64,000 nucleotides of DNA from Corythucha ciliata. Taxonomy: Eukaryota; Arthropoda; Insecta; Hemiptera; Tingidae. Positions 58,771 to 64,000 of this stretch are shown piece by piece. A program made the translations under genes and the position numbers. The notes under the pieces are model-generated. The model did no database searches. It had not been told where the DNA came from and saw nothing but the letters and a program-made list of their open reading frames with translations. Numbering within the stretch: position 1 is the stretch's first letter; each line of letters starts with the position of its first letter. The stretch spans positions 50,511,253 through 50,575,252 of the forward strand of contig CM075939.1 of NCBI GenBank assembly GCA_038030265.1. Reading direction: 5' to 3'.

Positions 58771-61700
58771 CCCGCTTTTTCCCTCTCTTCACGTGGTTCT
58801 CTACTTCTCCTCTTATTATCAAACAACTGCAACCAATAACAGATAGTTTTACCGATAAAATAGAAGAGGCTCTTCTCAGGCGATGGTGCCTGGTAGCGCT
58901 AAGTCATGTGGGTTTAGGGAAAAGAGAGAGGGCAATTTCATGCTTCACCGATGCGACTATAGAAAGAGCATCAAAGCACACGCGTATTTTGCTGGGTTAT
59001 TATGCTCTGGAGTTGACAAATCGGTCGCTACCATCGAAAACGCGAATCACTCATTTTAGGCCACTTTATTATGTTAACGGTCACCTTCTTCGATACCACA
59101 CTGGTCAACAACCCCCTCCGCGCCCTCTGCAGCCTGTGATTATAACATCCCGAATAGTGCAGTGTGACGGTGGCCACGTTGTAGTGAAGTTGGAGTAATA
59201 AAATTGACAAAAATACCTAATAGTCACCCTCTAAGGGTATATGCATTAATTACCACTATCACTATCGGGGCTTCACATAGGAAATTACTCTTTAAGGTTT
59301 TGGTAGTCATTTTTTGGGGGTAAAATCAACATAATTCGGTGTCTTCATGGTGGGTGGTTAAAGTTCACTAACAAAAATGCCGGTTTCAGTTGATAAATTA
59401 AATTACATGAGTTTTACCTTGAAAACAAGTTTCAGGGATTCAATTGACATCATTCTGGCTTTTAGGTACGCGTGGTTTTCACAATTGTCTCAAAAAAAAA
59501 AAAAAAAAAAAAAGCTTCAGGAGACGCTTAGCCGAGGAAATGATTCATTTTAAGCAAGGAAGGTCTAGGCAAAAACCTGCGAGACTCTCTGTGTCAAGCT
59601 GGGTTCTGCATAATTTTATTGACTCTTCCCTCTTGGGTTGAACAGGCGGAGTTGCCTCAATGGGCTTGGAGTTTATGAAATATCTAGAAATGTTCGTCTT
59701 TTGTTTTTGTTTCATTATTTTTTTAAATGACCCTAACACCACCCTTCCAGTGCCCATCACGAACTACGCTTCTAGGTATCTCTTCGATCAAGTCAAAGCA
59801 TTCAACGAACTACCGTGAAACCCTCGCTATTTACGCCATTCGTTAAAATTTTCACAGACCACAGAGCTTTTCGTTCGCACCTACACTAAATCTTCAGGAA
59901 ATGTATCACACCGACAGATGAGTCATGTCATCTACATCATCCTGTTTCCGACTGATATATACGCGTGAAATGTCTGGAAAATAGAGTGTACTCCTTCACT
60001 CTATTCCCGCCACAATGGGAAGGGTAAAGTATGCGAAAGAGATGAGAAAATACGTTTAGGCCTCTTTTCACTGTGTATTAGTGAAAAGAATAAGAGGATG
60101 AAGCGGTGAAGATGGTCAAATGGATTTCGACCATTATTAGGGTGATGTGGCACTCCAGGGATAAAAAGAAGCCTCACGACCATATCTTGCAAAATCCAAT
60201 ATTTCATAAAGGAAGAAAATTTGAAAAAAAATCGATCTTTACCTGAAATGATGTTTAAAATTGCTTGCTTAAAAATAGGTTTTTTCTTTCAGCCTCTTTC
60301 CACATCCGTATCCACGTACAGCAAATGGAATATTGATTGTTGGTAGGGGAAAGGGGGAGGCAGAGGGGGGATAAAACCTCCGAGCTGCTTCCAACAATGC
60401 GTGCAGAGAGTCTTGTGTAATTCTCATGTAATGCCAAATCGAAGAAAGAAGCTAGAGGCGAATAAAAAAAAGATAATGATGGGGAAGACTAAAGGTGTAA
60501 GAAGAGAAATTTACGCTGACTTCGTTCAATAAAGCAAGAGCCTGAGCCGTGGATTTTTGTTCATGTATTTTTTTTGCCTTTTTGTCGGTTTTGTAACTTA
60601 AATTATTACATTATAACTTGCATTCCCCCCTCTATTCAACGGCGCTCCACTCCTGCCTCGTGAAATTGATGTAATTTTAGAAAGGAGAGCTTTACGCCAT
60701 CACTATATGAATTTTTCCTCTCCTCTTAACCATAAAATTTGATCCCAAATCACGGTTTAGAGCTTTTTAAACATTATTTTAGCTGTAAAATACTTACAGA
60801 ATAGGTTTAAACGTCGTTTATAGCGTAGCCCAATCGGGCAACTCTGCTAGCCAAGCCAAGAGAAAGCGTGTGGTAAAAGGGTGTTTCAGGTCAGGACAGG
60901 GGTAGACTGCTGGCCACCCTTCTTCAAGCCGCCATTGTTCATGACGAACCTCGAAACCACCAACGTCCGGAAACGGGCAATTCACTTCTTCGCGTAAAAC
61001 CTTTAGAAACCGCGAGGTTTCGCATGGCTCACAGCTGTGCCTTCGTACAGGGCAGGAGCTTAAGAGTCACGTAATCGCAAGTTCCTGAACGAGTAATAGA
61101 CGCAAAATTGTCGGTTTCAGGTGATGAATAGAAGCAAAGTTGTCGGTTTAGTATAGCAATGGGATGAAAGAAACCCCATGACACTGTTCATAACCGGTAA
61201 CCGGTCAAATCTGGTTTCTTGGCCCCGGCCAAAGTGGTAGGATCGTCGCTTCGAGTACCTGTAGCTAACTCTGTAGAAAACTCTGATCCACTATACGAAT
61301 TGTACAAAGAAATGAAGGATGAGTGAAGCGCGAAGGAAAAGGAAAACTATGTGAGAGTTTATCCTTGATGCTATCCTCATGATCCTTCAGGTCCTATACC
61401 GTCCCAGTCCCTTCTTTAAAAAAAAAGTAAAATAGCTTCCTCGTAAACAAACCTGCCACCGCTATCGCTCTCACCCTCAAGGGGGATAACCCTGCACCCA
61501 CGCAGCATCAAATTCTTAGGGTAGGACCAACCGTCACCCCTTTTCCTTCTTCACATCTACCTCCGTTTCCTTCTATGTTTTGGGCCGCGACTGTGTTGAG
61601 GGAGAGGGGGTATAGGCTTAGCTGGGTGAATGAAATTGGATTTCGGGGGGCTAAGCTGAAACGAGATTTATAGTCCGGCGAACCTTGTTTAGATGAATAA

Positions 61701-61861
61701 GAGAGTGCTAGGTGTAAAGAGGTTGTGGAGGAGTGCGCGAGGAGCAGCAACCCGTAAATATCCTCATTTTCTTCCCCCGTTAGACAGTAATTTACGATAA
61801 TAGAGCTTTTAATGTTCTCTCTTCATTTCCATAAAAAGAAAAAAACGAGAAGGGTACTCAC
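58771..61861. other. Intron sequence next to the receptor loop-3 exon
   Basis: No gene or delimited element recognised; an A-run lies at about 59493-59512. The right edge carries the minus-strand splice donor GTGAGT of the exon at 61862-62026. Confidence 0.5.
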
Positions 61862-62026
61862 TCGTCAACGGCGTCTGAGACGGTCGTTTACCGCTCGGTA
61901 AATGCTCGTCCTCCGCCTCTACAAATTGTACGTGCTCCTTTCGCGGTGATGAATCGATTCGTATTTGAAAATCCGTCGGGTCGACGTCTTGTGAACACCG
62001 AGCGTCGCCATACCATCTAGCGTTAC
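61862..62026 (-). CDS. Octopamine beta-type receptor, intracellular loop 3 exon (probable)
   Basis: A 165 bp minus-strand exon between an acceptor (TTTCACTTTCATAG) and a strong donor (GTGAGT). It encodes 54 whole codons of polar, charged sequence (DPTDFQIRIDSSPRKEH, VEAEDEHLPSGKRPSQTPLT), as expected of a receptor third intracellular loop. It ends one base into a codon, and the next exon (24355-24463) supplies the two bases that make Arg, followed by the start of TM6. Phase, strand and order agree. The loop is poorly conserved between species, so recognition rests on splice signals and phase rather than homology. Exons for TM1-TM5 must lie beyond 64000. Confidence 0.68.
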
Positions 62027-62899
62027 CTATGAAAGTGAAAACAAAATTAGGCAAAATGTTCAAATCGGAGAACAGGACGGCAAAAATATTATAATCGGTT
62101 CGTTTTTATTCATAATAAATTAAGGTTTTGCGTGACTTATTTTGCGGACAAATAAAGGGGGGGGGGGTTATAATCAACTCTGAACGCCTTAAAAATTAGA
62201 ATGCTTAATGAGCTCTCCACGCACACAAAGTTCAATGCGTGAATCAGAGTTCTCAATCTAAAAATGCCGTGTTAACACGATAGGAATAAAGCGATTCATG
62301 TTTACAAAATTGTGTCTGTAGCATACGACCATTCTTTCCGACTCCAACGTTAACAAGTGAAATATCGTTAGATTTCGCCCTCGTAATTCAAAATTTTAAT
62401 TGTTTTCGTTCTTTTTTATTTCATTTCTCGGCATATGGGGTTGACTCTTCCCCTACCCGAGTAAAAAAAAAAAATAATTAAAATAAAGGAGTTCGTTGGA
62501 AGAGGGTGAAAGTATACGAAAGCAGGGAGCGTCGTAAAATTATGTCGGAAAGGGGTAAGAAGAAAAGGATTATTCCGAGAAATAAATTGAGGCTGAATGC
62601 TTCAGGCGGAAAATTGTTTCCGGAGCCTCTCCCCCCCTCTCCCACTGCTGATGTGAGCTCCACCACTGGGATAAAGCTGGAGGTTCTGAGTCAGCAAAGC
62701 TAAAATGTGAAGACGAATCAATTGAATGCAGCCATAGGCTTAAAAAATCCTCTCGTACGATGCAGTCAACGCAATCGGCAAACAATTTTGCGTATTGAAC
62801 GCTATAAATACAATTTTAAAAAAGCGAGTGTTTTTAAGTGATTCAGTCTTTTTTATCCAGTCTATCATATTGACATGAATTTCCAGGGAGAGTAAGGCC

Positions 62900-63033
62900 G
62901 CGTTCATACTGCGGCGATACGATATCGTTTCTACATCACTCTGACACATTTCCAGTTGTTTCTATTTGTCCCAGACGCTGTTTATTTGCGTCGGCGATAT
63001 CGAAACGATATCGTATTGCTCTAGTATGTTCGC
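62900..63033. mobile_element. Short palindromic MITE
   Basis: The ends GCGTTCATACTGCGGCGATA and (inverted) GCGAACATACTAGAGCAATA both lead into CGATATCGTTTC, giving ~32 bp imperfect inverted repeats. About 134 bp, non-coding. The target duplication is not clear. Confidence 0.55.
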
Positions 63034-64000
63034 CACCTAACGCCTGATAAATCCGTTCTCCCGTTTCTGCTGGTAGAGTAGGTAGGTGCGTCAAATTAAC
63101 ATAAAATAATGGAGAAGAACTTTTATATTACGACGCTGTAGGTGAGGTTTCCTAATGATTGAGTTTCCTCATTTAAATTCATTGAGAAGAGCCCTAGAAC
63201 CCGCAGCTTTCGCCCCCTGGTGCGTTCGTTTAACTAGACAAATTTCACGAGCATGCAGTAAATTTGTTTTTCAATATTATCTATACAACAAAGTCCACTC
63301 TTTCGTACCAAACGGGTACTGTGAAAATACTTCTTTGTAGAAGATCAATACAGGAAAGTATAGAAAACACAAAAGTGTTGGCCGTCAATCACTGTTCAGA
63401 GAAACCCGGTAATCGCGTTTCAAGCGGGCTGATTTGATGCCAGAATCGTTCGATTTTTAAAAGGGAGCTAGAGAAGAACGCGTGACTAAAGGTAGAGGAT
63501 GTCGTTTAAAAGTCGAGTTTTATTTGTGTTGCCTTCCCCCTTCCCGCAACTCGCCCGACACACCACCATCACTACTCAACGAAGAGGTAAAATGAAATCA
63601 CGCGAAGGCAATCATTGAAGCGGGTCAGGGCTTCGCAGGTATTGCCTTGTATAAGAAAAATAATGAAATAAATCAGAAAAATTGTCTTTCCTTTTAAAGA
63701 TTACACTTTTTTTTTATAGTCTCCCGGAAACCAATAACTTTTAAGCGGAGGGCAGAAAATTATAGAAAAACGCCCCCCTTCAGTGATTTGAAGGGATGGA
63801 GAGGGGGTTGTCATGTATGCGGGAACGTTTTCTTTCGCGTGCCTTGCGCTGATTTTCGCTCAATCCGATCACATAGGAGAATGAAACCAGTTTTATTGTG
63901 TACTTTCAGGGGTTAACCCGTGCCGAGACGTTAGCCCAAGTGACTCCCAGGTCGTGGACCAAAGGATAAATTGCTGATCATTGTCCATCAGTTGCCACTT
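63034..64000. other. Receptor intron, right edge of window
   Basis: No receptor exon or other gene was found on either strand. Confidence 0.5.

Overview
The window is eukaryotic nuclear DNA, most likely from an arthropod or another protostome. Genes are split by spliceosomal introns, intergenic and intronic DNA is AT-rich and full of simple repeats, and transposable elements dominate. A receptor of the octopamine beta type is present, a family best known from arthropods and other protostomes. No prokaryotic gene organisation is seen.

Host genes. (1) 1-235 (+) holds the last two coding exons of enolase. (2) 940-4437 (+) is a complete four-exon TMEM222 (DUF778/RTE1-like) gene. (3) On the minus strand, three exons of one G-protein-coupled biogenic amine receptor, best matching octopamine beta receptors, lie at 61862-62026, 24355-24463 and 12862-13081. 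They are separated by introns of about 37.4 kb and 11.3 kb, and the 5' exons lie beyond the window. Splice phases agree at both junctions.

Mobile DNA. Almost everything else is transposons, many delimited here by target-site duplications (TSDs). At 7471-9883 is a decayed hAT with a nested TA-flanked element (8559-9737). In the 11.3 kb receptor intron, a hAT-like element (13722-19847) is split by a 5'-truncated LINE (about 16036-19040). In the 37.4 kb intron lie a MITE (29242-29495), a decayed THAP-domain gene (30303-30540), a Helitron (about 31560-45364), three copies of a 570-840 bp Helentron-like repeat (44310, 49285 and 53776), and two more hAT-like elements (50807-53602 and 56119-58762) filled with degenerate ~30 bp arrays.

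The most unusual region is 33176-42335. A Foldback-type (MuDR/Foldback-like) element with long inverted arms sits inside the Helitron reading frame, with a 9 bp direct repeat at the outer junctions. Each arm carries a head-to-tail array of a ~162 bp monomer, about 10.6 copies on the left and 16.4 on the right. The palindrome runs past the element into about 1.07 kb of Helitron coding sequence copied backwards on the left, next to an orphan 106 bp terminus. This suggests a fold-back replication or template-switch event after insertion, unless it is an assembly artefact.

For the host, enolase and TMEM222 lie in tandem and converge on the receptor 3' end. No operon or shared pathway is implied.
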